Below are positions 1 through 5,702 of a stretch of 5,883 nt of DNA, piece by piece. Both the position numbers and the translations under genes were made by a program. Origin of the DNA: JANQGH01 sp039177555 (GTDB lineage Bacteria; Pseudomonadota; Alphaproteobacteria; DSM-16000; Inquilinaceae); contig JBCDFV010000102.1 of assembly GCA_039177555.1 (NCBI GenBank), positions 1 through 5,883 of the forward strand, written 5' to 3'. The number at the start of each line of letters is the position of its first letter. The stretch's first letter is position 1. The notes under the pieces are model-generated. The model did not search any database. It had not been told where the DNA came from and worked only from the letters and a program-made list of their open reading frames with translations.

Positions 1-92
1 CATTTGCCCCGCGGGTCGGTAAAGCGGAGATCGACGAAGGCGACGTCGTTCTCCTTGATCATCTCCAGAACTTTGCTGATGGCGTCGGACAT
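1..92 (-). CDS. glnA: Glutamine synthetase type I, N-terminal fragment (cut by window edge)
   Basis: Glutamine synthetase makes glutamine from glutamate, ammonium and ATP in the cytoplasm and is the main entry point for nitrogen. Only the first 30 codons are present; the gene continues beyond the left edge. The visible N-terminus starts MSDAISKVLEMIKENDV and ends with the DLRFTDPRGK segment (residues 21-30), which is characteristic of the beta-grasp N-terminal domain of GSI. The ATG (92-90) is preceded by AGGA at 102-99 with a 6-nt spacer, a good ribosome binding site. It lies 70 nt downstream of glnB on the same strand, the classic alphaproteobacterial glnBA arrangement, so it is probably cotranscribed from the sigma-54 promoter upstream of glnB. 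The catalytic residues and the adenylylation site lie outside the window, so activity cannot be judged. Confidence 0.93.
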   Translation of the reverse strand, partial: MSDAISKVLEMIKENDVAFVDLRFTDPRGK

Positions 93-162
93 GGTTTTTC
101 CTGTTTTTGACTTCGGTGGTGAACGTTGAATGTGAGCGGCCGAAAGACCCCAAGAGGATGCG

Positions 163-501
163 TTAGATGGCGTCGGTGCCCTTTTCGCCCGTGCGAATCC
201 GGACGACCTCGTCGATCGACGAGACGAAGATTTTGCCGTCGCCAATGCGCCCGGTGTGAGCGGCCTGTTGAACCGCCTCGATCGCTTGTTCGACGATCGC
301 GTCGTCCAGCACGACCTCGACCTTCACCTTGGGCAGAAAGTCGACGACATACTCGGCACCGCGATAGAGCTCAGTGTGACCTTTCTGGCGGCCGAAACCC
401 TTGGCTTCGGTGACCGTGATGCCCTTGATGCCGACGTCGTGCAAGGCTTCTTTCACCTCGTCCAGCTTGAACGGCTTGATGATGGCTTCGAGCTTTTTCA
501 T
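163..501 (-). CDS. glnB: Nitrogen regulatory protein PII (GlnB)
   Basis: PII is a small trimeric cytoplasmic signal protein. It binds ATP/ADP and 2-oxoglutarate, is uridylylated by GlnD, and controls the NtrB kinase and the GlnE adenylyltransferase. The product is 112 aa, the standard family length. Visible features are the MKKLEAIIKPFKLDEV N-terminus, the T-loop YRGAEY (46-51) with the uridylylation target Tyr51, and the C-terminal signature TGRIGDGKIFV (83-93) with Lys90. The sequence resembles Azospirillum-type GlnB rather than GlnZ/GlnK from memory, and the adjacent glnA supports that. The open frame extends 27 codons upstream, but the family start is the Met at 501-499. No strong Shine-Dalgarno sits close to it; the nearest is GGAG at 519-516, 14 nt away, so initiation may be modest. 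glnA follows after 70 nt. Confidence 0.97.
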   Translation of the reverse strand: MKKLEAIIKPFKLDEVKEALHDVGIKGITVTEAKGFGRQKGHTELYRGAEYVVDFLPKVKVEVVLDDAIVEQAIEAVQQAAHTGRIGDGKIFVSSIDEVVRIRTGEKGTDAI

Positions 502-590
502 GGGTGGTCGCTGAACTCCATAATCGTACCGGCCCCTGTCGGTTTGGGTCGGATCGGGCCGGATTGTGTTGTCATCCCGCACGCGCCGCA

Positions 591-602
591 GCCCGATCGG
601 GC
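591..602. repeat. 12-bp perfect palindrome in the glnB leader
   Basis: GCCCGATCGGGC is a perfect self-complementary 12-mer. It lies between the predicted sigma-54 start site (about 617) and the glnB start codon, so it falls within the presumed 5' untranslated leader of about 116 nt. It could be a protein operator, or it could be chance in GC-rich DNA. No T-run follows on either strand, so it is not a typical intrinsic terminator. Confidence 0.35.
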
Positions 603-628
603 ATTGCGCACGCGGTACTCTCGCTAAA

Positions 629-643
629 GCACGGAGCGTGCCA
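629..643 (-). promoter_or_regulatory. Sigma-54 (RpoN) promoter for glnB-glnA
   Basis: On the minus strand this reads TGGCACGCTCCGTGC followed by TTT. It matches the sigma-54 consensus TGGCAC-N5-TTGC, with the invariant GG and GC separated by exactly 10 nt and only one mismatch (GTGC for TTGC) in the -12 block. Transcription would start near 617, leaving a leader of about 116 nt before glnB. Sigma-54 promoters need an activator, and for glnBA that is usually NtrC. A TTGCAC half-site lies on the minus strand at 715-710, roughly 95 nt upstream of the start, but its partner half is poor. The core also forms a perfect 5-bp inverted repeat, GCACG-CTC-CGTGC, which may additionally weakly terminate the upstream aminotransferase transcript. 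Confidence 0.75.
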
Positions 644-739
644 AACGGCGGCTGCCGGCCTTTTTGACCGTTTCCGCTTCCAGCAGACCGTCAAGAATGC
701 CTAAGACGTGTGCAATATGTCCATGAAATAGGCATGCAC

Positions 740-1921
740 TCAAGAAACGCCGTTCTCCTTCAAGAAGTCGGCGATGCGATCCAGCGCCGTTGCGATGGAT
801 GACAGGTCGCTGGCGTAGGAGAAGCGGATGAAGCCCTCGCCGTTTTCCCCAAAGCTGGTACCGGCGATGGTCGCGACGCCGGCCTCTTCCAACAGGCGCC
901 GCTGCAGGCTCTGGGCGTCCATGCCGGTGCCTTCGATGTTGGGGAAGGCATAGAAGGCACCGCCGGGTTCGACGCACCGAACTCCGGGTAGGGCGTTCAG
1001 CCCGTCCACGATCAGACGTCGTCTCTCCGCGAACGCCTGGTTCATGCGATCGACGGAGTCCTGCGGGCCGGTCAGCGCGGCCAGGCCCGCATATTGGGCG
1101 GCCGAGTTGACGCAGGAATGGCTGTTCACCGACAGTTTTTCGGCGTGATTGATCAGCTCGCCAGGCCAGACTGAAAAGCCGAGGCGCCAGCCGGTCATGG
1201 CATAGGTCTTGGACCAGCCGTCCAGCAGGATCACCCGATCGGCGATTTCCGGATAGGACAGAAGGCAGACATGCTCCCGCCCGTCATAGAGCATGCGGCT
1301 GTAGATCTCGTCGCTGAGGATCGCGACTTGCGGATGGTCGGCCAGGCCGGCCGCCAGCCGATCGAACACCTCGCGCGGCATGGCACCGCCGGTCGGGTTG
1401 GCGGGGCTGTTCAGAATGATCAGGCGCGTGCGGCCGGTGATCCGATCCAGCACCTCGTCCGGATCGAAGGCAAAGCCATTTTCCTCGCGCAAGGGAATGG
1501 GCACGGGCTTGGCACCTGAGAAGGCAATCGCCGAGCCGTAGATCGGAAAGCCGGGGTCGGGGTAGAGGATCTCGGTGCCCGGCGCGCCGAACATCAGGAT
1601 GGCGAACCACATGGTCACCTTGCCGCCGGGGACGATCAGCACGGTCGCGGGATCGACCGAGACGGCGTAGCGATCCGCCAGATAGTCCGCCACCGCCCCG
1701 CGCAGTCCGGGAATGCCGGCCGCCTGGGTATAGCCGTGATGGCCGTCGCGCAGCGCCTTGATCGCCGCCTCGACGACATGGTCGGGGGTTTTGAAATCAG
1801 GCTGGCCGATCCCCAGATTGATGATGTCGCGGCCCGAAGCGGCCAAGGCGTTGGCCCTAGCCAGCACCTCGAAGGCGGTTTCGGTGCCAAGGCGCGACAT
1901 GGCGTCGACGGGCTGAAGCAT
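740..1921 (-). CDS. PLP-dependent class I/II aminotransferase
   Basis: A fold-type I aminotransferase of the aspartate aminotransferase superfamily, 393 aa, full length for the family. It transfers an amino group between an amino acid and a 2-oxo acid using pyridoxal phosphate. Visible motifs are GIGQPDF (37-43), YTQAAGIPGLR (64-74), NPTGG (175-179, with the PLP-contacting Asn175), SDEIYS (203-208, with Asp204 for the pyridine nitrogen and Tyr207), SKTYAMTGWRLGF (237-249, with the Schiff-base Lys238 and a downstream Arg), and FIRFSYA (364-370, whose Arg366 should bind the substrate carboxylate). PGGK (98-101) stands where many relatives have a TxGAxEAL-type stretch. The ATG at 1921 has GGAA at 1931-1928 with a 6-nt spacer; Met8 is an alternative start. 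The substrate is not identifiable from sequence: aspartate, alanine or aromatic specificity are all possible. It lies upstream of glnB on the same strand, but the sigma-54 promoter separates them. Confidence 0.93.
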   Translation of the reverse strand: MLQPVDAMSRLGTETAFEVLARANALAASGRDIINLGIGQPDFKTPDHVVEAAIKALRDGHHGYTQAAGIPGLRGAVADYLADRYAVSVDPATVLIVPGGKVTMWFAILMFGAPGTEILYPDPGFPIYGSAIAFSGAKPVPIPLREENGFAFDPDEVLDRITGRTRLIILNSPANPTGGAMPREVFDRLAAGLADHPQVAILSDEIYSRMLYDGREHVCLLSYPEIADRVILLDGWSKTYAMTGWRLGFSVWPGELINHAEKLSVNSHSCVNSAAQYAGLAALTGPQDSVDRMNQAFAERRRLIVDGLNALPGVRCVEPGGAFYAFPNIEGTGMDAQSLQRRLLEEAGVATIAGTSFGENGEGFIRFSYASDLSSIATALDRIADFLKENGVS

Positions 1922-1992
1922 GGTCTTTTCCGGGCGTGTTCGGTCTTGAGGACGCCGTCAATGAAGCGTGAAACAGGCCAATGCCGCAAGGC

Positions 1993-2021
1993 TTGACCCT
2001 CACGCGCGAATGGCCCATACA
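1993..2021 (+). promoter_or_regulatory. Sigma-70-type promoter for tRNA-His
   Basis: TTGACC (1993-1998) is a near-consensus -35 box. It is followed after 17 nt by CATACA (2016-2021), a moderate -10 box. The start site would be near 2028, only about 5 nt before the tRNA 5' end, giving a very short leader. The spacing and position favour it strongly, but the -10 box is imperfect. Confidence 0.55.
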
Positions 2022-2032
2022 GCGGCCTTCAT

Positions 2033-2109
2033 GGCGGCCGTAGCTCAGTTGGTAGAGCGCTCGGTTGTGGTCCGAGTGGTCGTGGGTTCAAATCCCATCG
2101 GTCGCCCCA
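2033..2109 (+). tRNA. tRNA-His (anticodon GUG)
   Basis: The sequence folds as a full cloverleaf. The 7-bp acceptor stem is GCGGCCG (2034-2040) with CGGTCGC (2099-2105), including one G-U pair. The D-arm begins TAGCTCAG at 2041. The anticodon stem CTCGG/CCGAG encloses TTGTGGT with anticodon GTG at 2067-2069, and the T-arm contains GGTTCAAATCC. The histidine-specific extra G(-1) is encoded at 2033 opposite the C73 discriminator at 2106, which is the identity element read by histidyl-tRNA synthetase. CCA is encoded at 2107-2109. It stands alone, not in a tRNA cluster, and is transcribed away from the aminotransferase and towards the convergent stress-protein gene. Confidence 0.97.
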
Positions 2110-2154
2110 TTCCTTCGAATGTCCGATCCGCCATCGCGAGCCGAGGACGCGGCC

Positions 2155-2187
2155 GTTGCCCTATATGTCCGCGGGTGAGCGGGCAAC
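2155..2187. terminator. Possible hairpin between convergent tRNA-His and stress-protein gene
   Basis: GTTGCCC (2155-2161) and GGGCAAC (2181-2187) form a perfect 7-bp inverted repeat around a 19-nt loop that itself contains CCGCGG. It sits between the 3' ends of two convergent genes, where a bidirectional terminator is expected. No T-run follows on either strand, so it is not a classic intrinsic terminator; it could instead protect RNA 3' ends. Confidence 0.3.
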
Positions 2188-2200
2188 TGGGCGCTTTGGC

Positions 2201-3049
2201 TTAGTGGGTGAGAAAAACCGGCACGTCCGAAGCTTTCACCAGATCGAGCGCGGTCCTGCCCAACCGGTGACTCAGCAACACCTTGCGATAGCTGCTGCCG
2301 ACCACGATCAGGTCGGCCTCCGTTTCGGTCACCTTGGCGAGCAATGCGCTCGACGCGCCGCCCTGGGCATGCGCGGTATCGATATGGCTGATTTCCGGAT
2401 CGTAACCGTAGAGCCGGCAATACTCCGCGGCGTGGTCCAGCAAATGCGCCGGTGTCTCGTGTGATTTCGGTTCGCCGACGCAGGTGATATGCAACTGCGT
2501 GTCGGGCCACAGGGACATCTGAACGAAACGCTTCATCGCCTTGGCCGACTGCAGCGACCCGTTGTAGGCGATCAACGCCCGGCGGACGGGCCGAAACTGC
2601 TCCGGAAGGCCCAAAATGGGTCGGACGCCGCTGGCAACCAGGTTGAGCAGATGCTCCTGCGGCTGTGGAAACACGTCGTATTCGAACCAGCCGCGCGCGC
2701 CGAGCAGGCAGAGATCGTGATAGCGCCAGGCCCCCGTCAGCTTTTCCACCGGCGGGAACTCGTCCGGAACATGATCGACCGCGATGCCTGCCTTGGTACA
2801 GGCCGCTTCGATCTTGGCGACGGCATCCTTGTCCAACTGGCGGCTGCGCTTGACCCGCTTCTCGCGCAGTTCCTGCGCATGCTGGCCAGCGCCAAGCGGC
2901 ACCGAACCGACGAAGGCGAAGCGCCGAACGTCCAAGACCGAGACGATGCCGACCTCCGCGTCATGGCGCTGGGCCAGATCCACCAGATAGTCGATCTTGG
3001 TCTGGAACGTTGGCGTGCCGGCGACGCCGATCAAAATCCGTCTGATCAA
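2201..3049 (-). CDS. Universal stress protein (UspA) family, tandem-domain
   Basis: The 282-aa product looks like two Usp-like alpha/beta domains in tandem. The first begins IRRILIGVAG (residues 2-11). The second begins RRALIAYNGS (about 156-165) and ends with ADLIVVGSSYRK (about 245-256) and VPVFLTH (276-282). Usp proteins are cytoplasmic nucleotide-binding proteins tied to stress survival. The ATP-binding motif G-x2-G-x9-G(S/T) is incomplete here (GSSY...LGRT), so ATP binding is doubtful. The start is a TTG at 3049-3047 with GGAGG at 3060-3056 and a 6-nt spacer, an excellent ribosome binding site, and the Usp fold begins directly after it. An ATG 38 codons upstream (3163) would add a non-Usp leader that runs across the -10 box at 3086-3081, so I reject it. 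The gene is convergent with tRNA-His and divergent from the aldolase. Its specific role is unknown. Confidence 0.85.
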   Translation of the reverse strand: MIRRILIGVAGTPTFQTKIDYLVDLAQRHDAEVGIVSVLDVRRFAFVGSVPLGAGQHAQELREKRVKRSRQLDKDAVAKIEAACTKAGIAVDHVPDEFPPVEKLTGAWRYHDLCLLGARGWFEYDVFPQPQEHLLNLVASGVRPILGLPEQFRPVRRALIAYNGSLQSAKAMKRFVQMSLWPDTQLHITCVGEPKSHETPAHLLDHAAEYCRLYGYDPEISHIDTAHAQGGASSALLAKVTETEADLIVVGSSYRKVLLSHRLGRTALDLVKASDVPVFLTH

Positions 3050-3080
3050 TCTCTTCCTCCCCGAGCAAACAGCAGGTCGA

Positions 3081-3109
3081 AGTATAGAGTAATCGGCTGT
3101 CGCATCCAC
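3081..3109 (-). promoter_or_regulatory. Probable promoter of the universal stress protein gene
   Basis: On the minus strand TATACT (3086-3081) is one base from the TATAAT consensus. The hexamer 17 nt upstream, GTGGAT (3109-3104), is a poor -35 box, which suggests activator help or another sigma factor. The start site would be near 3074, about 25 nt before the TTG codon, so the Shine-Dalgarno at 3060-3056 is included in the mRNA. This supports the TTG start. Confidence 0.5.
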
Positions 3110-3119
3110 TCGGCTGTCG
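3093..3119. repeat. 10-bp direct repeat flanking the -35 region
   Basis: TCGGCTGTCG occurs exactly twice, at 3093-3102 and 3110-3119, with starts 17 bp apart. The copies lie on either side of the weak -35 position of the stress-protein promoter. Tandem sites about 1.5 helical turns apart next to a poor -35 box are compatible with binding of a regulator dimer, but no known regulator consensus is recognised. Confidence 0.45.
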
Positions 3120-3295
3120 ATGACGACCGGAAGTTGCCAGCCCGCATGTGGCCTGGGTTCCAAAACGCCTGGTCACGGCAGCGCCAATGCGTGTTAGGTA
3201 GTTGGGCGATCGGTGGTGCCTGTGGACTGCCGCCGCCTGAACGGTCGTCGCTTTCCCGGATTGCTGTCACACACGCGTTTTAGAGGTTGGAACAG

Positions 3296-4066
3296 ATGGT
3301 GCGACCCAATGCCTTGCGGGCACGGTTGAATGAGGGCCGACCGGCCATCGGCTGTTGGCATTCAATCCCGAACCCCATGGTGGCGGAGATGCTGGCGCTG
3401 TGTGGCTTTGACGCCATCCTGATCGACCATGAACACGGCGTCGGCGACACGGTGTCGGCAGTCAACAGCCTGATCGCCGTGCAATCGACGCCGACAACCG
3501 CGCTGATGCGTGTGCCGGACGACAGTCCGGCTGTCATCAAGCGCGCCCTGGATATCGGGCTTGAGGGTCTGATGATTCCCAGCATCGAGACGCCGGAGCA
3601 GGCCGAGCGCGCCGTGGCTGCGTGCAAGTATCCGCCGCGCGGCAATCGGGGCGCCGCGCTTGGCGGCATTCGCGCCACGCAATACGGCTTGGCCGAGGAT
3701 GACTACGAGCCCTGGTCGGAACGCGAACTGCTGATCATCCTCCAGATCGAAAGCCTCGCGGGGGTCGATGCGATCCCGGAAATTGCGGCGATTGACGGTG
3801 TCGACATGCTGTTCATCGGTCCACAGGACCTGTCCGGTAGCGCTGGCCGGCTGCGCGGCTATGACGAGCCGGCTTTCGTCGACGCGATGACGCGGGCGGA
3901 AAAAGCGATCCTGGACAGCGATGTCTGGTACGGCTCCGTGCCCTCCATGGGGCGGGATGTCGCCGAGATGATCGCGGCGGGCGCGCAGTTTTTGTGCCCG
4001 ACATCCGACCAGCGTTTCTTGATCGGCGGCGGACAGGCGGCGGTGGCCGCCTTTCGAGACGTCTGA
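3296..4066 (+). CDS. HpcH/HpaI aldolase / citrate lyase family protein
   Basis: A class II, metal-dependent pyruvate aldolase of TIM-barrel fold, 256 aa, normal for the HpaI/GarL type. The family cleaves 2-oxo-hydroxy acids such as 4-hydroxy-2-oxoheptanedioate or 2-keto-3-deoxyglucarate to pyruvate plus an aldehyde. Counterparts of HpaI His45, Arg70, Glu149 and Asp175 are all visible at near-constant offset: His47 in IDHEHG (43-48), Arg72 in MRVP, Glu152 in QIES (150-153) and Asp178 in IGPQDLS (174-180). The active site therefore looks intact. A TTG at 3287 is possible, but AGAGG (3282-3286) would abut it, whereas that site is 9 nt from the ATG at 3296, which I prefer. The stop TGA overlaps the next gene's ATG. 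The substrate is not determinable, and no catabolic neighbours are present. No clear promoter is seen upstream. Confidence 0.92.
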   Translation: MVRPNALRARLNEGRPAIGCWHSIPNPMVAEMLALCGFDAILIDHEHGVGDTVSAVNSLIAVQSTPTTALMRVPDDSPAVIKRALDIGLEGLMIPSIETPEQAERAVAACKYPPRGNRGAALGGIRATQYGLAEDDYEPWSERELLIILQIESLAGVDAIPEIAAIDGVDMLFIGPQDLSGSAGRLRGYDEPAFVDAMTRAEKAILDSDVWYGSVPSMGRDVAEMIAAGAQFLCPTSDQRFLIGGGQAAVAAFRDV

Positions 4067-5526
4067 TGGCCGACGTAGCCATGCCGTCCGCGACGGCCCT
4101 TTTGCAAGTCGCCGAAATGGGCAGGGCGGACCGGCTGACCATCGAGGCCGGCACGCCCGGCATCGAACTGATGGAGGTGGCGGGCCGGTCGGTCGCCGAG
4201 GCGGCGCTGGCGCGCTGGTCCGCGCGGCCGGTGTTGGTCGCCTGCGGCCCGGGCAACAATGGCGGCGACGGATTCGTTGCCGCCCGCCATTTGGCCGAGG
4301 CCGGCTGGCCGGTCACCGTCGCGATGCTGGGCGATCTGTCGGCGCTGAAGGGCGATGCGGCCATTGCGGCCCAAAGGTGGTCCGGAACGGTCCAGCCGCT
4401 AGCGACCGAGCCGCTGTCCGAACGCCCGTTGATCATCGATGCCATCTTTGGCGCCGGGCTGGCGCGGGCCATCGAGGGGTTGCCGGCTGAGTTCTTGAAC
4501 GCCGCACAGGGGCTCGACTCGATCGCCGTCGATATGCCGTCGGGTGTGGATGGCGATACCGGGGCCGTGCTGGGAACCGCGCTGCCCGCGGTCGCGACAG
4601 TAACGTTCTTTCGCAAGAAGCCGGGCCACCTGCTGCTTCCAGGGCGGGAACTCTGTGGCGACCTGATTGTCGCTGATATCGGTATTCCAGACAATGTCTT
4701 GTCCGAGATCGAGCCGCGTCAGGCAGAGAACGGACCGGAACTGTGGGGCGAGATCCTGCCCTGGCCGCAACCAGCCGGCCATAAATACAGTCGCGGTCAT
4801 GCCGTCGTCTTCGGCGGTGCGGAGATGACCGGTGCGGCGCGCCTCGCGTCCGGTTCGGCCCGGCGCATCGGCGCGGGTCTGGTCACGGTAGCCTGTCCAG
4901 AGGCGGTGCGTGCCATCTATGCGGCCGATGCCCCGGGCCTCCTGATTTCGGATATCGGCGATTGGCAACGGTTGCTCAGCGACCCGCGCATGAACGCCTA
5001 CCTTGTCGGCCCGGGGGCAGGGGTGGGTGCGGAGACACGATTGAGCGCGCTGTCGGTCTTGTCTGCCGGTCGGCCCCTCGTGCTGGACGCCGATGGGCTG
5101 ACCAGCTTCGCCGAGGCCGATGACGGGCTGTTCGACGCGCTGGACGAGGGCTGCGTCCTGACCCCGCACGGCGGCGAGTTTGCCCGCCTGTTCGATACCG
5201 ACGGCGGCAAGCTGGATCGCGTGCGGCGCGCGGCCAAAACCGCAGGCGCGGTCGTCCTGTTGAAGGGCGCCGATACGGTGATCGCGGCCCCCGACGGGCG
5301 CGCCGCCATCAACAGCGACGCGCCGCCGGATCTCGCCACGGCGGGCAGCGGTGACGTCTTAGCGGGCATGGTTCTCGGCCTGCGCACGCAGGGGATGCCG
5401 GCGTTCGAGGCCGCCTGTGCGGCGGTCTGGATGCACGGCGCGGCTGCGGCTACATTCGGCCCCGGTTTGATCGCGGAGGATTTGATCGGCGAACTGCCCG
5501 GCGTGCTTCGAAAGCTGCGCCCATAA
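4066..5526 (+). CDS. nnr: Bifunctional NAD(P)H-hydrate epimerase / ADP-dependent dehydratase
   Basis: This enzyme repairs damaged NADH/NADPH. The N-terminal YjeF_N domain interconverts the R and S hydrates, and the C-terminal ribokinase-like domain dehydrates S-NAD(P)HX using ADP. The product is 486 aa, the standard fused length. Epimerase motifs are GPGNNGGDG (61-69), DAIFGAGL (125-132, with the likely catalytic Asp125) and DMPSGVDGDTG (156-166). The dehydratase domain carries HKYSRGH (239-245), TPHGGEF (366-372), LKG (399-401) and ATAGSGDVLAG (424-434) with the kinase-like catalytic Asp430. The ATG at 4066 shares its A with the aldolase stop (TGATG), indicating translational coupling; a longer open frame from 3994 lies inside the aldolase and is not credible. 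Met6 (4081) is an alternative start. No internal damage is seen. Confidence 0.95.
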   Translation: MADVAMPSATALLQVAEMGRADRLTIEAGTPGIELMEVAGRSVAEAALARWSARPVLVACGPGNNGGDGFVAARHLAEAGWPVTVAMLGDLSALKGDAAIAAQRWSGTVQPLATEPLSERPLIIDAIFGAGLARAIEGLPAEFLNAAQGLDSIAVDMPSGVDGDTGAVLGTALPAVATVTFFRKKPGHLLLPGRELCGDLIVADIGIPDNVLSEIEPRQAENGPELWGEILPWPQPAGHKYSRGHAVVFGGAEMTGAARLASGSARRIGAGLVTVACPEAVRAIYAADAPGLLISDIGDWQRLLSDPRMNAYLVGPGAGVGAETRLSALSVLSAGRPLVLDADGLTSFAEADDGLFDALDEGCVLTPHGGEFARLFDTDGGKLDRVRRAAKTAGAVVLLKGADTVIAAPDGRAAINSDAPPDLATAGSGDVLAGMVLGLRTQGMPAFEAACAAVWMHGAAAATFGPGLIAEDLIGELPGVLRKLRP

Positions 5527-5541
5527 ACACGAACTCGGCCG

Positions 5542-5558
5542 GCGGCAAGCGCAGCCGC
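5542..5558 (+). terminator. Weak hairpin after the hydrate-repair gene
   Basis: GCGGC (5542-5546) and GCCGC (5554-5558) can pair around a 7-nt loop, starting 15 nt after the TAA stop. No T-run follows, so it is at best a weak or Rho-assisted terminator for the aldolase-nnr transcript. Confidence 0.22.
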
Positions 5559-5610
5559 GACCTTGACCGGCATTCCGGGGGCAAATTTCCCTTCTCCCGC
5601 GTCGCACTTG

Positions 5611-5619
5611 TGCTATAGA
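5611..5619 (+). promoter_or_regulatory. Extended -10 promoter upstream of tRNA-Leu
   Basis: TGC followed by TATAGA (5614-5619) is an extended -10 element (TGn-TATAAT) with one or two mismatches. The -35 region (about 5591-5596, CTTCTC) is poor, which the extended -10 could offset. The start site would be near 5626, leaving a leader of about 77 nt before tRNA-Leu. It may also drive tig by readthrough. Confidence 0.5.
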
Positions 5620-5702
5620 GCCCCGCTTCGCGGCAATGACGGTTTGTTCGGACGGCGCCGTGCCGTTTGGCATGCCGGCCGATCCGCGATTTGGAATTGC
5701 GG

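Noticed and set aside
502..582. 27-residue N-terminal extension of GlnB
   Set aside because: PII proteins start at MKK; the extension has no conservation I recognise and lies in the leader.
126..627. Plus-strand frames 126-413 and 256-627 opposite glnB
   Set aside because: glnB on the minus strand is unmistakable, and these are its shadows.
664..696. GACCGT / ACCGTC pair flanking 681-690 as a terminator for the aminotransferase
   Set aside because: The two copies are in direct rather than inverted orientation, so they cannot form a stem.
1968..2204. Plus-strand 78-aa frame over tRNA-His
   Set aside because: Its VAQLVERSVVVRVVVGSNPI segment is the tRNA read as codons; no ribosome binding site or homologous fold.
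2489..3283. 264-aa plus-strand frame opposite the Usp gene
   Set aside because: Long antisense frames are common in GC-rich DNA. The opposite strand encodes a recognisable Usp protein with a good ribosome binding site, and this frame shows no domain.
3994..4065. 24-residue N-terminal extension of the hydrate-repair protein
   Set aside because: It lies wholly inside the aldolase coding region in another frame and is Arg/Gly-rich. The family start and the TGATG overlap both point to 4066.
3813..4694. 293-aa minus-strand frame across aldolase and nnr
   Set aside because: Low-complexity Ser/Arg/Pro/Ala composition typical of a shadow frame; both real genes on the plus strand have intact catalytic motifs.
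4399..5169. 256-aa minus-strand frame inside nnr
   Set aside because: Antisense to conserved epimerase/dehydratase motifs, with no recognisable domain.
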